The notes under the pieces were generated by a model that was not told where the DNA came from, did not search any database, and worked only from the letters and a program-made list of their open reading frames with translations. From Nitrosomonadales bacterium (GTDB taxonomy: Bacteria > Pseudomonadota > Gammaproteobacteria > Burkholderiales > Gallionellaceae): 64,000 bases of DNA. Numbering within the stretch: the stretch's first letter is position 1; each line of letters starts with the position of its first letter. The position numbers and the translations under genes were made by a program. Positions 24,108 to 34,283 of this stretch are shown piece after piece. The stretch lies in the NCBI GenBank assembly GCA_016234685.1, contig JACRAT010000043.1:62001-126000 (forward strand), written 5' to 3'.

Positions 24108-24646
24108 ACGCGCTGTCCGTCAACGAACAACCTTCCCTGCTGCTGGTCGATGACGATGCTACATTTTGCAGTGTGCTGAGCAAGGCGATGAAGAAGCGCG
24201 GCTTCGCGGTGACCACCGCCAACAGTGTGGAAGAAGCCATCCCGCTGGCTCAGGCCAATCCGCCGGAATACGCCGTGGTCGATCTCAAGATGGATGGAGC
24301 TTCCGGCTTGGTGCTGGTGGCGCAGCTGCACGAGCTCGATCCGGCCACCCGCATCGTCGTACTCACCGGCTACGCCAGCATCGCCACGGCGGTGGAGGCG
24401 ATCAAGCTGGGTGCGACGCAATATCTGCCCAAGCCTGCCAACGCCGACGAGATCGTCGCGGCCTTTGGCCACAGCCCCAGCGCCGATGTCGAGTTGGAGA
24501 TCCAGCCGCCCACCGTGGACCGGGTGGAATGGGAGCACATCCAGCGCGTGTTGCAGGAACATCAGGGCAACATTTCCCGAACCGCGCGTGCGCTCAACAT
24601 GCACCGCCGCACCTTGCAGCGCAAGCTGTCGAAGAAACCGATCTGA
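24104..24646 (+). CDS. regA: Response regulator RegA (PrrA/ActR type)
   Basis: This encodes 180 residues: a receiver domain (5-120, acidic pocket VDDD at 15-18, phospho-acceptor Asp60 in VVDLKMDGASG, Lys in YLPKPANADE) and a Fis-like helix-turn-helix at the C-terminus (GNISRTARALNMHRRTLQRK). This is the full RegA layout. RegA globally controls redox-responsive genes such as those for terminal oxidases and carbon fixation in proteobacteria. It is translationally coupled to regB. Confidence 0.94.
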   Translation: MNALSVNEQPSLLLVDDDATFCSVLSKAMKKRGFAVTTANSVEEAIPLAQANPPEYAVVDLKMDGASGLVLVAQLHELDPATRIVVLTGYASIATAVEAIKLGATQYLPKPANADEIVAAFGHSPSADVELEIQPPTVDRVEWEHIQRVLQEHQGNISRTARALNMHRRTLQRKLSKKPI

Positions 24647-24653
24647 GCGAGGC

Positions 24654-24673
24654 CTCGCCCGCTGCCGGGCGAG
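24654..24673. terminator. Hairpin between convergent regA and ilvD
   Basis: A perfect 8-bp stem (CTCGCCCG/CGGGCGAG) with a 4-base loop lies 7 bases after the regA stop and 16 bases before the ilvD stop. There is no T tract; it could serve either gene. Confidence 0.4.
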
Positions 24674-24689
24674 AGCTGTCGTGCCGCAC

Positions 24690-26546
24690 TCAACCCTGAT
24701 TTTCCACCAGCGACACGTCGCGCACTGCGCCCTTGTCCGCCGAAGTCACCATCGCTGCATAGGCACGCAGTGCGGCGGAGACTTTGCGCGGACGCTCGCT
24801 GGCGGGCTTCCAGGCTTGCTTGCCTTTCGCTTCCATCGCGGCACGGCGCGCGGCCAGAGCTGCGTCGGAGATCACCAGATTGATGCTGCGATTCGGGATG
24901 TCGATGGCGATGGTGTCGCCTTCTTCCACCAAACCGATGGCACCGCCGCTCGCCGCTTCGGGCGAGGCGTGGCCGATGCTCAAGCCGGACGTGCCGCCGG
25001 AGAAGCGTCCGTCAGTGAGCAGCGCGCAGGCTTTGCCCAAGCCCTTGGACTTGAGGTAAGAGGTCGGATACAGCATCTCCTGCATCCCCGGCCCGCCCTT
25101 GGGGCCTTCGTAGCGGATGATGACCACGTCGCCCGCCACGATCTGGTCGGCGAGGATGCCTGCGGTGGCGGCATCTTGACTCTCGAACACGCGCGCGCGG
25201 CCAGTGAAGGTGAGGATGCTGTCATCCACGCCAGCGGTCTTGACGATGCATCCGTCCAGCGCGATGTTGCCGTGCAACACGGCCAGGCCGCCGTCCTGCG
25301 AGTAAGCCGAGGACTTATCCCGAATACATCCGGCCACGCGATCCGCATCCAGATCGGGGTAGAGCATGGATTGCGAAAACGCGATGGTGGTGGGAATGCC
25401 GCCGGGTGCGGCGCGGAAGAATTTCTTCACGTCATCGCTGTCGGTCTGCACGATGTCCCAATGTTGCAACGCTGCGCGCAGGCTCGGGCTGTGGACAGTT
25501 GGTACGTCACTGTGCAACAATCCCGCACGATCTAGCGCGCCAAGAATGGAAGCGATGCCGCCGGCGCGATGCACGTCTTCCATGTGGTACTTGGACGATG
25601 GCGCGACCTTGCACAGCGTCGGCACATGGCGCGACAGTCTATCCATGTCCTTCATGGTGAAATCGACGCCCGCTTCGCGCGCGATAGCGAGCAAGTGCAG
25701 CACGGTGTTGGTCGAGCCGCCCATGGCGATGTCCAGCGTCATCGCGTTCTCGAACGCATCGAAGGTGGCGATGCTGCGCGGCAGGATGGAAGCGTCGTCC
25801 TGCTCGTAATAACGCTTGCACAATTCAACAGCCAAGCGGCCTGCGCGCAGGAACAGTTGCTTGCGCTCGGCGTGGGTGGCGACCAGCGAACCGTTGCCGG
25901 GCAAGCTCAGTCCCAGCGCCTCGGTCAGACAGTTCATCGAATTAGCGGTGAACATGCCGGAGCAGGAGCCGCAGGTCGGGCAGGCGGAGCGCTCGATGAC
26001 ATCCACTTCCTCGTCGCTGCAATGGCTGTCGGCGGCGGCGACCATCGCGTCCACCAAGTCCAATCCCTTCACCTTGCCGCCCCAGTTCACCTTGCCCGCT
26101 TCCATCGGCCCGCCGGACACGAACACCACCGGGATGTTGAGGCGCATCGCCGCCATCAGCATCCCCGGCGTGATCTTGTCGCAGTTGGAGATGCACACCA
26201 GCGCGTCGGCGCAGTGGGCGTTGACCATGTATTCCACGGAGTCCGCGATCAGGTCGCGCGACGGGAGCGAATACAACATGCCGTCGTGACCCATGGCGAT
26301 GCCGTCATCCACCGCGATGGTGTTGAATTCCTTGGCGATGCCGCCCGCCTTTTCGATCTCGCGCGCCACCAACTGGCCCATATCCTTCAGGTGCACGTGA
26401 CCCGGTACGAACTGGGTGAACGAATTGGCGATGGCGATGATGGGCTTGCCGAAGTCGCCGTCCGCCATGCCGGTGGCGCGCCACAAAGAGCGCGCGCCAG
26501 CCATGTTGCGGCCGTGGGTGGAGGTGCGGGAACGGTATGCGGGCAT
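24690..26546 (-). CDS. ilvD: Dihydroxy-acid dehydratase
   Basis: IlvD dehydrates 2,3-dihydroxyisovalerate and dihydroxymethylvalerate in valine, leucine and isoleucine synthesis. It has 618 residues from the ATG at 26546 ([15 protein letters not shown]), the family's normal start; a 20-residue upstream extension is rejected. Iron-sulfur ligands are seen in [12 protein letters not shown] and [18 protein letters not shown]; the C-terminal swivel domain holds [17 protein letters not shown]. It is monocistronic here. Confidence 0.96.
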   Translation of the reverse strand: MPAYRSRTSTHGRNMAGARSLWRATGMADGDFGKPIIAIANSFTQFVPGHVHLKDMGQLVAREIEKAGGIAKEFNTIAVDDGIAMGHDGMLYSLPSRDLIADSVEYMVNAHCADALVCISNCDKITPGMLMAAMRLNIPVVFVSGGPMEAGKVNWGGKVKGLDLVDAMVAAADSHCSDEEVDVIERSACPTCGSCSGMFTANSMNCLTEALGLSLPGNGSLVATHAERKQLFLRAGRLAVELCKRYYEQDDASILPRSIATFDAFENAMTLDIAMGGSTNTVLHLLAIAREAGVDFTMKDMDRLSRHVPTLCKVAPSSKYHMEDVHRAGGIASILGALDRAGLLHSDVPTVHSPSLRAALQHWDIVQTDSDDVKKFFRAAPGGIPTTIAFSQSMLYPDLDADRVAGCIRDKSSAYSQDGGLAVLHGNIALDGCIVKTAGVDDSILTFTGRARVFESQDAATAGILADQIVAGDVVIIRYEGPKGGPGMQEMLYPTSYLKSKGLGKACALLTDGRFSGGTSGLSIGHASPEAASGGAIGLVEEGDTIAIDIPNRSINLVISDAALAARRAAMEAKGKQAWKPASERPRKVSAALRAYAAMVTSADKGAVRDVSLVENQG

Positions 26547-26652
26547 GATGCGATTCCTGAAGTTTGACGAGGGGCGAATTCTAAACCACGAACTCAACCA
26601 AGACACGCCGCAGTTTGATCTCAGGAAGAATTGTCTGGCGATGACAGGTCGG

Positions 26653-26732
26653 TATCTGCTGAAGCTTTGACAGGGAATGCTTGGGTGAAGGCGTGAACGA
26701 CCTCACGCACAACTTACGTCGTGGAGCGGGCA
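26653..26732 (-). pseudogene. Decayed copy of the C-terminus of the neighbouring XRE regulator
   Basis: Just beyond the stop of the XRE gene, the minus strand encodes LPAPRRK and then, after a one-base frame change, [15 protein letters not shown]. The intact gene's C-terminus reads LPTPQRKIVREVIQTFAKAFPVDD, so both halves match it at the protein and DNA level. It has no start and no upstream part. I read it as the remnant of a tandem duplication or of a replaced related gene. Confidence 0.7.
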
Positions 26733-26735
26733 GAT

Positions 26736-27161
26736 TCAATGTCTCGGTTTGCCGGGTGTTTTGTCATCCACCGGAAATGCCTTGGCGAAAGTTTGGATTA
26801 CCTCGCGCACGATCTTGCGCTGCGGTGTTGGCAGTGCGAGAAACGCCTCGAAGATTTCGCGCTCCTGATAGCCGATGCCTTCGTCCCAGCGGACGCGCGA
26901 CTCTTTAATCTGCTGCTTGATGTCGAGACCGAAGGTCAACTCTTCCGGTGGGACATTCAGCATTTCCGCCAGAACGATGATTTTGTCGTAGGGCGGAATG
27001 GACTCGCCAATCAGCCATTTTCGCACCCCGTGCAAGGTGATCGGTTTGCCGAAATAGCGCAGGTTGAAGTTTCGCTCCAGCACGGCAGATTCTGGCTTCA
27101 TGCCTGCCTTCACCATCGCATCCCTTAATCTTTCGGAAAATTGCTGCTTTATGGTTTTCAT
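26736..27161 (-). CDS. XRE-type helix-turn-helix regulator next to the type III R-M genes
   Basis: This encodes 141 residues. The N-terminal half has a Cro/C1-like fold (residues about 5-70: FSERLRDAMVKAGMKPES, ITLHGVRKWLIGESIPPYDK, IVLAEMLNV). The C-terminal half is helical and charged and ends in VREVIQTFAKAFP. It is divergent from the methyltransferase gene with 99 bases between starts, and that gap is packed with AGTTACRT repeats. I infer that it binds there and controls its own gene and the methyltransferase gene, like a controller protein. A degraded copy of its C-terminus follows its stop. Confidence 0.8.
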   Translation of the reverse strand: MKTIKQQFSERLRDAMVKAGMKPESAVLERNFNLRYFGKPITLHGVRKWLIGESIPPYDKIIVLAEMLNVPPEELTFGLDIKQQIKESRVRWDEGIGYQEREIFEAFLALPTPQRKIVREVIQTFAKAFPVDDKTPGKPRH

Positions 27162-27188
27162 GCAGTCACGCTACTGGTATGGCCGGAT

Positions 27189-27253
27189 AGTTACGTGACA
27201 TGAAAAATAGTTACGTTATTTGCTAGACTGGCAGTTACATAGATAACGTAACT
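27189..27253. promoter_or_regulatory. Operator array AGTTACRT between XRE gene and mod
   Basis: There are four copies of AGTTACRT: direct copies at 27189, 27209 and 27233 and an inverted copy at 27243-27253. The 11-mer AGTTACGTTAT (27209-27219) and ATAACGTAACT (27243-27253) form a perfect long dyad that brackets a possible promoter (TTGCTA, 17 bases, ATAACG). The array ends 7 bases before the methyltransferase ATG. Confidence 0.65.
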
Positions 27254-27260
27254 GATCGAG

Positions 27261-29294
27261 ATGGCAAAGTCCCTGCTGGAGCAACTCCCCGAAATCGTGG
27301 CCAATGGCCGCAAGCAAGCTGAAAAAATCCTCGAAAGTCTGGAAAGCCGCCATCGCGTGGGGCTGCAAACGCGCGAATGGGTGTTGCCTGCCAAAGATAT
27401 GGCAGCGGGCGATTGGATTACTGCGAACGAACGTCAGGGGCATCTGGCCGAAGCCGATAGTGCCGCTTGGACGAATCGCCTGATCTACGGCGACAATCTG
27501 CTGGCAATGGCGGCGCTGTTGGCGGGAGACGAGCAAACGCCCAGCCTGCGCGGCAAGGTCGATTTGATCTACATCGACCCGCCCTTTGATTCCAAGGCCG
27601 ACTACCGCACCAAAGTAGTTCTCCCCTCGCCCTCCGGGAGAGGGGTAGGGGGTGAGGGTAGCGCGGTGGAGCTGGAACAAAAACCCACGGTGATCGAACA
27701 GTTCGCCTATTCCGATACCTGGTCAGACGGTACCGCTTCGTATCTGGCGATGATTACCCCCCGGCTGATTTTGATGCGCGAGCTGCTGGCCGAAAGTGGC
27801 ACGATCTGCATTCATATCGGAATTCAGGTTAGCCACTACGTCAAAGCCATAGCTGACGAAATTTTCGGAAAGCCCAATTTCAACACCGAGGTCATATGGT
27901 CCTATGGAACCCCCAGTGGCGGCCGCGCTGCCGGAAACAAGATCGTCAAGGCACACGAATATCTGCTTCTTTATGCGAAGAACTACGGAAGCCACATCTA
28001 CAACAAAGAGTATCTCCCTTACTCAGAGAAATACATCGCCGATCGCTTTACTGAAGTTGATGAGGATGGCCGACGGTACAGAACTCGTGAACGAGAGAAA
28101 GGGACATTCGAGCGCCAGTACTTGGACGAAAGTAAAGGCGTTCCGCTTTCTACGGTTTGGACTGACGTAAAACAGCTTTACGCATATCACTACATGAAGC
28201 GGAAACAGGAAGAAACAGGGTACGACACACAGAAACCAGGCGATTTTTTGGCGAGAATTATTCAAACAACAACTTCGCACGATGCCATCGTCGCTGACTT
28301 TTTTGGCGGCTCCGGGACAACGGCAGCGGTAGCTGAAAAGCTCGGTCGGCGCTGGATCACCACTGACCTTGGCAAACCCGCCTGCATGATTATGCGCAAG
28401 CGCTTGATCGACCAGAACGCCAAACCTTTCTTGTATCAAGCCATCGGCGATTACCAAGTTGAAGCGGCGAAAGCGCACATGGGCCGCGATTTCCGCATTG
28501 GCGATCTGGCGCAGATTGTCCTGTCGCTGTACGGCGCATTGCCCTTGCCGCCGGAAGAAAATCCGCTGCGAAATCTGGGGTATCTGGCGGCGGGCGCTCC
28601 CTCACCCCAACCCTCTCCCGGCGGGAGAGGGGGTAAGACCCTAGTGCTGGCGGACTCCCCCAACAAGCTGACCGGCGCGGCGACGCTGAAAAAAGCCATC
28701 GCCCAGCGCGACAATCTGATGGGCGGTTGGGATCGCGTGGTAGTGCTGGGCTGGAACTTCGAGCCGTCGATCGGCGAAACGATTAACGCCCTAAACGATA
28801 GCCGTCTGGAAGTGCTGGTGATTCCGCCGGATTTGATGGATAGGCTGAAAAAGAAGGGTGGGCTGGAAAAGCTGCGTGGATCGGTGCGGTTTGCCAGCTT
28901 GCAATATCTGACCATACACCCGGTGCAACGTACTCCGGCAGGCGATGGTCAGGAAACCATCAGCGTGCGCTTGAGAAACTATGTGCTGCTGTCCCCCGAA
29001 GCAATCAATCTGGACGAAGCCAATCGCAGCAAATTGCAGGCGGTGGCGAATGCCGAACCGTTGGCGCTGATTGAGTACTGGGCGGTTGATCCTGATTACG
29101 ATGGCAAGGTGTTCCGCTCGGTGTGGCAGGACTATCGCGGCAATGTGGATAACGACGGCGACCCGCTGCGGGTGGTGACCTCCGCCCAATTTACTGTGCC
29201 CGTCCTCGCGGGCTTACGCAAGGTCTGTGTGCGGGTGGTGGATGTGTTTGGTTTTGAAGCCGAAGCCAGCATGGTGGTGGAGGCGCAATCGTGA
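27261..29294 (+). CDS. mod: Type III restriction-modification system methyltransferase (Mod)
   Basis: Mod methylates adenine at N6 and supplies the recognition specificity of a type III system. It has 677 residues. The catalytic DPPF motif (IYIDPPFDSKADY, near 106) precedes the AdoMet motif (FFGGSGTTAAVAE, near 349), which is the order of beta-class enzymes. The target-recognition part lies between and after these. Two low-complexity stretches, residues about 121-134 (SPSGRGVGGEG) and 446-459 (PSPQPSPGGRGG), are encoded by REP-like elements inserted in frame. Whether they disturb function is unknown. The ribosome-binding site is weak, and the upstream region holds the XRE operator array. Its stop overlaps the res start by GTGA. 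Confidence 0.9.
   Translation: MAKSLLEQLPEIVANGRKQAEKILESLESRHRVGLQTREWVLPAKDMAAGDWITANERQGHLAEADSAAWTNRLIYGDNLLAMAALLAGDEQTPSLRGKVDLIYIDPPFDSKADYRTKVVLPSPSGRGVGGEGSAVELEQKPTVIEQFAYSDTWSDGTASYLAMITPRLILMRELLAESGTICIHIGIQVSHYVKAIADEIFGKPNFNTEVIWSYGTPSGGRAAGNKIVKAHEYLLLYAKNYGSHIYNKEYLPYSEKYIADRFTEVDEDGRRYRTREREKGTFERQYLDESKGVPLSTVWTDVKQLYAYHYMKRKQEETGYDTQKPGDFLARIIQTTTSHDAIVADFFGGSGTTAAVAEKLGRRWITTDLGKPACMIMRKRLIDQNAKPFLYQAIGDYQVEAAKAHMGRDFRIGDLAQIVLSLYGALPLPPEENPLRNLGYLAAGAPSPQPSPGGRGGKTLVLADSPNKLTGAATLKKAIAQRDNLMGGWDRVVVLGWNFEPSIGETINALNDSRLEVLVIPPDLMDRLKKKGGLEKLRGSVRFASLQYLTIHPVQRTPAGDGQETISVRLRNYVLLSPEAINLDEANRSKLQAVANAEPLALIEYWAVDPDYDGKVFRSVWQDYRGNVDNDGDPLRVVTSAQFTVPVLAGLRKVCVRVVDVFGFEAEASMVVEAQS
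27621..27660. repeat. REP-like palindromic element inside mod (copy 1)
   Basis: The stretch contains CTCCGGGAG flanked by C-rich and G-rich arms (CCCTCGCC and AGAGGGGTAGGGGGTGAGGG). It matches the widespread CCCTCACCCC...CCCTCTCCC...GGGAGAGGGG repeat of proteobacteria. It lies in frame in the methyltransferase gene and is inverted relative to copy 2. Confidence 0.75.
28598..28636. repeat. REP-like palindromic element inside mod (copy 2)
   Basis: The stretch reads CCCTCACCCCAACCCTCTCCC, GGC, GGGAGAGGGGG in parts: a palindrome (CCCTCTCCCGGCGGGAGAGGG) with a C-rich lead. It is in opposite orientation to copy 1 at 27621 and again keeps the reading frame. Confidence 0.8.
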
Positions 29295-32218
29295 GCCCAG
29301 CCGTTGATGTGTTGCCCTTGTCGCTCGGGTTGACGGCCAAAACCCAAGCGCTGTGTATCGGCCTTGAGGATGGCAGTGCGGATATTTACGAACTGGTCAC
29401 GCCGACCACGGCGGAACTGTTGCGCTGGTGGTTTCTGGAAGATATTTGTCTGACGCGCAAGTTCAACTTTCATCCCGGCCAGCGGCAGGCGATTCTGAAC
29501 ACCATCGTCGCCCATGAGGTGCTGGGCAGCACGTCGCTGAAAGACTTGTACCAGCGCGCGGCGGCTGATGCCTTGTTGCTCGGGAATGTATTGAGCGAGG
29601 TGGCGCAGCCGAAACACGGGCATCCCAAATACTGTTTGAAGATGGCCACCGGCACTGGCAAAACTTGGGTGCTGCAAGCGCTGCTGGTGTGGCAGTTGCT
29701 CAATGCCAATGCTGCCCGTGCCGAGGCGGTAGCCGATCCACGCTTTACCCGGAATTTCCTGATCGTTGCGCCGGGGCTGATCGTGTATGACCGCTTGCTC
29801 GATGCTTTCTGCGGCAAGTTGCGGGGCGGCTTGCGGGATTTTTCGACCTCCGATGTGCATCGTTACGCGGAACTGTTTTTGCCTGAGGGCTTACGCGAAA
29901 CGGTGTTCGGCTTCGTGCGCGGCAACGTCTGCGCCAAGGACGAAATCGGCCTGAAAACGACGGGCAACGGGCTGTTGGCCATTACCAACTGGCATTTGTT
30001 ATCGGAAGGTGCGGAAGAGGAAGAGGCGGCAGAAATGACTGCGCCCGGCGTGACGTTAGCGCCGCAGCAGGTGATTGCGGGCGTGTTGCCGCTGACACCG
30101 GGGCGGGCGACCGGCAATAGTTTGGATATGCTGGATCGGCGTTATGCGCGCGGCGGCGTGCTGGATTACTTGGTTGATCTACCGGAATTGCTGGTGTTCA
30201 ACGATGAAGCCCACCATATCCACGAGGTCAAGAAAGAAGGTGAAAGCACGGAGGTGGAATGACAGAAAAGTCTGTCGCGGATTGTCGAATCCAAGGGGCG
30301 ACGCTTTGTGCAGGTGGACTTCTCGGCCACGCCCTACAACGATGTCGGTGCGGGCAAGAACAAGCGCAAGGTGTATTTCCCGCACATCATCGTGGACTTT
30401 GACTTGAAGGAAGCGATGCGCGCCGGACTGGTGAAATCGCTGGTGCTGGATAGACGCAAGGAAATCGGCGCATTGCCGCTGGAGTTTAAGGCTGAGCGCG
30501 ACGACGACGGCAATCCGACGCTATCGGAAGGACAGCGCGTTATGTTGCGCGCCGGGTTTGCCAAGCTGAAGAAGCTGGAAACTGATTTCGCCACCGTTGA
30601 CGCGAGTCGTCATCCCAAGATGCTGGTGGTGTGCGAGGACACCACGGTGTCGCCGTTGGTGGAACGATTCTTTGTCGATGAGCTAGGGCTGGCTGCCGAT
30701 GAGGTGATGTCGGTGGATTCCGGCAAAAAGGCCGAGTTGGGCGAAAAGGAATGGGCGCCGATCCGTGAGCGCCTGTTCGACGTGGATAAGCACGACAAAC
30801 CGCGCGTGATCGTCAGCGTGTTGATGCTGCGTGAGGGTTTTGACGTGAACAACATTTGCGTCATCGTGCCGCTGCGCTCGTCGCAAGCGCAGATTTTGCT
30901 GGAGCAAACCATAGGGCGTGGCTTGCGGCTGATGTGGCGCGATGAAGAATTTGACGATCTGAAGCGCGAAAACCGCGAACGGATCAAAGCCGGGCAAGAA
31001 CCGCAAAGCCTGATTGATGTGCTGTCGATTGTGGAACACCCAGCCTTTCAGTCGTTTTACGATGATTTGATAGCCGAAGGTTTGGTGGGAGGAACCACCG
31101 AAGGAGGTGGCGACGGTGCGGGTGACCTGATTTCGGTCGGGCTGTGTGAAGGTTTTGAAGCCTTCGACTTTGCCATTCCTTTCATTTTGCGCGAAGCGGA
31201 AGAGGGCATCAGTCACCAAACACCCGCCCCGGAAAAGCTGTTGCCCTTTACGGCAATGGGGCGTGATGAGTTGAAGACCATGCTGGGTAAGGGCGATGTG
31301 TTCGTGTCGCAGGATTTGCAGACCAGCACCTTGTTCGGCGATTACCGCGTGGATGGCGCGGTGATGAATGTCACTGGCTACAACGATTTTCTGACCCGAT
31401 TGACGCGCCGCATCGGGCAAGCACTGTCGCAGCCCTTGCCCAAGGGCAACAAGATTGCCACTCATCTGGCGAATCCGTATTTGCAGGTCAATACGGCGGA
31501 ACTGGCCGGATGGCTGGAGGACTACATACGCGAACGCTTGTTTGGGGCGGACTTTGAGCCGTTGGAGGATGAGAACTGGCGTTTGCTACTGTTGCAGCCA
31601 GTGCTGGAGCACATCACCAAGGTGTTCGCCGTCGCACTGATTGAAGCCGAGGAGCGCCCATCTACGGGCAACACGGAAGTAAAGCAGCGCCACCTGTCAG
31701 AAGTGGCGAAATTGCCGATGCGTGAAACTAGCTCAGTGCTGGTTAGCAAGTGCATCTATGAGCGGCTGCCGTTCCCTGCTCGAAATGGCGGTTTGGAGAA
31801 AGCCTTCATTGAATGGGCGCAGGCCGATAGTGGTGTGCAGGCATTTTGCAAACTCAGCGAGACTCGGCACGAGTTTGCGCGCCTGCGCTACGTCAAGGAA
31901 GATGGCTTGTCCGCGTTCTACCACCCGGATTTTCTGGTGCGCACGACAGAAAAAATCTATCTGGTGGAAACCAAGGCACAAGGCCAGCTCAATCATCCCA
32001 ACATCCAGCGCAAGCTGAAAGCGGCCACGGCTTGGTGCGAACGTATCAATATGCTGGAAGCTGAGCAGCGTTCTGGACGAGTCTGGAGTTATGCGCTGGT
32101 GGGCGAAACGGTTTTCCATGAATGGCGTAGCAAGGGAGGGCGGATGGCAGAGGTGCTGGAGTTTGCTAGGGTGCGTTCGTTGTCAGCTCCGGCGGCACAG
32201 GGAAGGTTGGCGTTGTAG
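29291..32218 (+). pseudogene. res: Type III restriction enzyme (Res), interrupted by one in-frame TGA
   Basis: The full frame is 975 residues. It has Walker A (ATGTGKT near 119), DEAH (near 305), the SAT motif (VDFSATPYNDVG near 345), helicase motif VI (LLEQTIGRGLRLM) and a PD-(D/E)xK nuclease at the C-terminus (PDFLVRTT...LVETKA, near 880). The in-frame TGA at 30260-30262 (codon 324) falls between DEAH and SAT in EVE*QKSLSRIV; type III Res proteins have EWQK here, so a TGG changed to TGA. Everything before and after is intact and in the same frame. The truncated product would lack nuclease and most of the helicase. Either the system has lost restriction while keeping methylation, or the stop is read through. 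The GTG start overlaps mod by GTGA. Confidence 0.85.
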
Positions 32219-32284
32219 ATACTTAGGGGCTCGCCATCTGTGGGAGTGACCGCCTTATCGCGATCTCTGTGGTAAATTCCGCCC

Positions 32285-33073
32285 ATGCTGACCTATCCGC
32301 AAATCGACCCCGTCGCCATCCAACTCGGCCCGCTGGCCATCCATTGGTATGGCTTGATGTATCTCACCGGCTTCGGCTTTTTCCTCTGGCTGGGGCGCAA
32401 GCGGCTGCGTGTGCTTGCGCGTCCCGGCTGGGATGACAAATTTCTCGACGATCTGTTGTTCTACGGCGTGCTGGGGGTGATCGTGGGCGGGCGCTTGGGG
32501 GAGGTGCTGTTCTACAACCCCGGCTATTATTTCTCTAACCCGGCGAAGATATTGGCCGTGTGGGAAGGCGGCATGTCGTTCCACGGCGGGTTTCTGGGCG
32601 TGCTGGTGGCGATGGCGCTGTTCGCGCGTGCTCACAAGATACAGTGGCTGGCGCTGATGGACTTTGTCGCACCGCTGGTTCCGCTGGGGCTGGGGGCGGG
32701 CCGCATCGGCAATTTTATCAATGGCGAGCTGTGGGGGCGTCCCACCGACGTGCCTTGGGCGATGGTGTTCCCTGCCGCCGATGCCTTGCCGCGCCATCCT
32801 TCGCAACTCTACGAGTTTGCGCTGGAAGGACTGGTGCTGTTCGCGTTGCTCTGGCTGTATTCCGCCAAGCCGCGCCCGGTCGGCGCGGTGTCCGGGCTAT
32901 TCCTCATCGGCTATGGCAGCTTCCGCTTCTTCGCCGAGTTCACCCGCAACCCGGACGATGGCATCTTCGGGCTGATGAGTTTGGGCGTGAGCATGGGGCA
33001 GTGGCTGAGCTTGCCGATGGTGCTGGCGGGCGTCGTGATGATGCGCTGGAGCTACCGCAAGGCGGCGGTATAA
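32285..33073 (+). CDS. lgt: Prolipoprotein diacylglyceryl transferase
   Basis: Lgt attaches diacylglycerol to the lipobox Cys of prolipoproteins in the inner membrane, the first step of lipoprotein maturation. It has 262 residues with seven membrane helices. Signature parts are [25 protein letters not shown] and the phosphatidylglycerol motif [18 protein letters not shown]. Its probable substrates in this window include the lipoproteins at 0.6 and 49.9 kb. Confidence 0.96.
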   Translation: MLTYPQIDPVAIQLGPLAIHWYGLMYLTGFGFFLWLGRKRLRVLARPGWDDKFLDDLLFYGVLGVIVGGRLGEVLFYNPGYYFSNPAKILAVWEGGMSFHGGFLGVLVAMALFARAHKIQWLALMDFVAPLVPLGLGAGRIGNFINGELWGRPTDVPWAMVFPAADALPRHPSQLYEFALEGLVLFALLWLYSAKPRPVGAVSGLFLIGYGSFRFFAEFTRNPDDGIFGLMSLGVSMGQWLSLPMVLAGVVMMRWSYRKAAV

Positions 33074-33136
33074 AATGCGCTCCCTTTACGCGTGAGTTGC
33101 GCCGCTATGCCCTTGGTTCTTTTCCCTCTATCGTCT

Positions 33137-34201
33137 ATGCACCGATGTTTGCTGTCGGCGGGGCTGCTGTCCGTCGCCTTGCCGCTGACGGCGTTCGGCG
33201 CAGACATGAGCCAGTGCGCAACCATCGCCCATGATGGCGAACGGCTGAAATGTTATGACGCAGTGGCGCGGCCCGCCCCGGCGGCGAGGATGGAATCTTC
33301 GATGGGTAACCAACCATTCACCTCAGCCCCGGAGGCTGGGCATGTGGACTCCAAAGAACTTGCTTCCAGCGAAGAGCGCTCCTACCTTACTCGAGCTTGG
33401 AATCTGGATGGACAAACTAGCCGCAGCAACAGTATCGGGCGATTGAAGCCGCACCGGGCCAGCTACTTCATTTTGCGAGAAAGCAGTCGGGTGAATCTGT
33501 TCCCCAATACCCCGGCGCCCGGTCATGCCACGGTCATTCCTCAGAATACGAATGATTTTGAGAGCAAATTTCAGTTCAGCTTCAAGTCGGAAGTTTGGGG
33601 TGAAAAGAACCTTGATTTGCTGGGCTTTAAATCTTTGCGGATTTGGGCGGCGTATACCCAGCAATCCAACTGGCAGATGTTCAATACCAACAACTCATCC
33701 CCCTTCCGGGAGAGCAGCTATGAGCCCGAGGTTATCGCCACCTTGGGTACGGGAAAATCCTCCGGTCTGAAACTGGTCAACTTGGGTTTTGTGCATCAGT
33801 CCAATGGACAGCCTTTGCCCGCCTCGCGTGGATGGAATCGGCTGTATGCCCAAGGTGGCTGGGAGTGGGATGACAAATCTCTGCTGGCGCGCATCTGGTG
33901 GCGACTGCCCGAGTCAGCCCTGTTCGACGATAATCCCGACATCGAAAAGTATGTCGGCATCGCTGACATGACGATGCGCTGGGAGCCCTCCAAAGAGCAG
34001 ACGGTGACGTTGTTGCTGCGCAACAATCTGCGCATGAACCAGAATCGCGGCTTTATGCAGCTCGATTGGGCGACACCAGCTCCGCTAGGCAATTTCGCCA
34101 AATTGCACCTCCAGTTCACCTCAGGTTACGGCGAAAGTTTGATCGACTACAACCATCGTCAGAACACCATAGGCTTGGGTTTCTCTTTCCGCGACTGGTA
34201 G
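33137..34201 (+). CDS. pldA: Outer-membrane phospholipase A
   Basis: OMPLA hydrolyses phospholipids that reach the outer leaflet. The active-site motif FVHQSNGQPLPASRGWNRLY gives the catalytic His and Ser; YTQQSNWQMFN and NPDIEKYVGIADM are family motifs, and the last strand ends in FSFRDW. I chose the ATG at 33137 because it gives a standard signal peptide (cut near AFGADM); starts at 33092 or 33107 are open and no site has a clear ribosome-binding sequence. The first 80 mature residues, with a Cys pair, are longer than in E. coli PldA. Confidence 0.9.
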   Translation: MHRCLLSAGLLSVALPLTAFGADMSQCATIAHDGERLKCYDAVARPAPAARMESSMGNQPFTSAPEAGHVDSKELASSEERSYLTRAWNLDGQTSRSNSIGRLKPHRASYFILRESSRVNLFPNTPAPGHATVIPQNTNDFESKFQFSFKSEVWGEKNLDLLGFKSLRIWAAYTQQSNWQMFNTNNSSPFRESSYEPEVIATLGTGKSSGLKLVNLGFVHQSNGQPLPASRGWNRLYAQGGWEWDDKSLLARIWWRLPESALFDDNPDIEKYVGIADMTMRWEPSKEQTVTLLLRNNLRMNQNRGFMQLDWATPAPLGNFAKLHLQFTSGYGESLIDYNHRQNTIGLGFSFRDW

Positions 34202-34283
34202 CAAGCACTCGCCGAGGGGCATTCTTGACACTAGGAACGCCCCCCGGGATACTGCCGCATCCTCTCAACTCAGGTTTCTCTCT

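Noticed and set aside
30260-30262. Reading the TGA in res as selenocysteine or as a frameshift
   Set aside because: Both parts are in the same frame, so there is no shift. The family residue is Trp, not Cys, and no selenocysteine-type context was seen. A point change is simpler.
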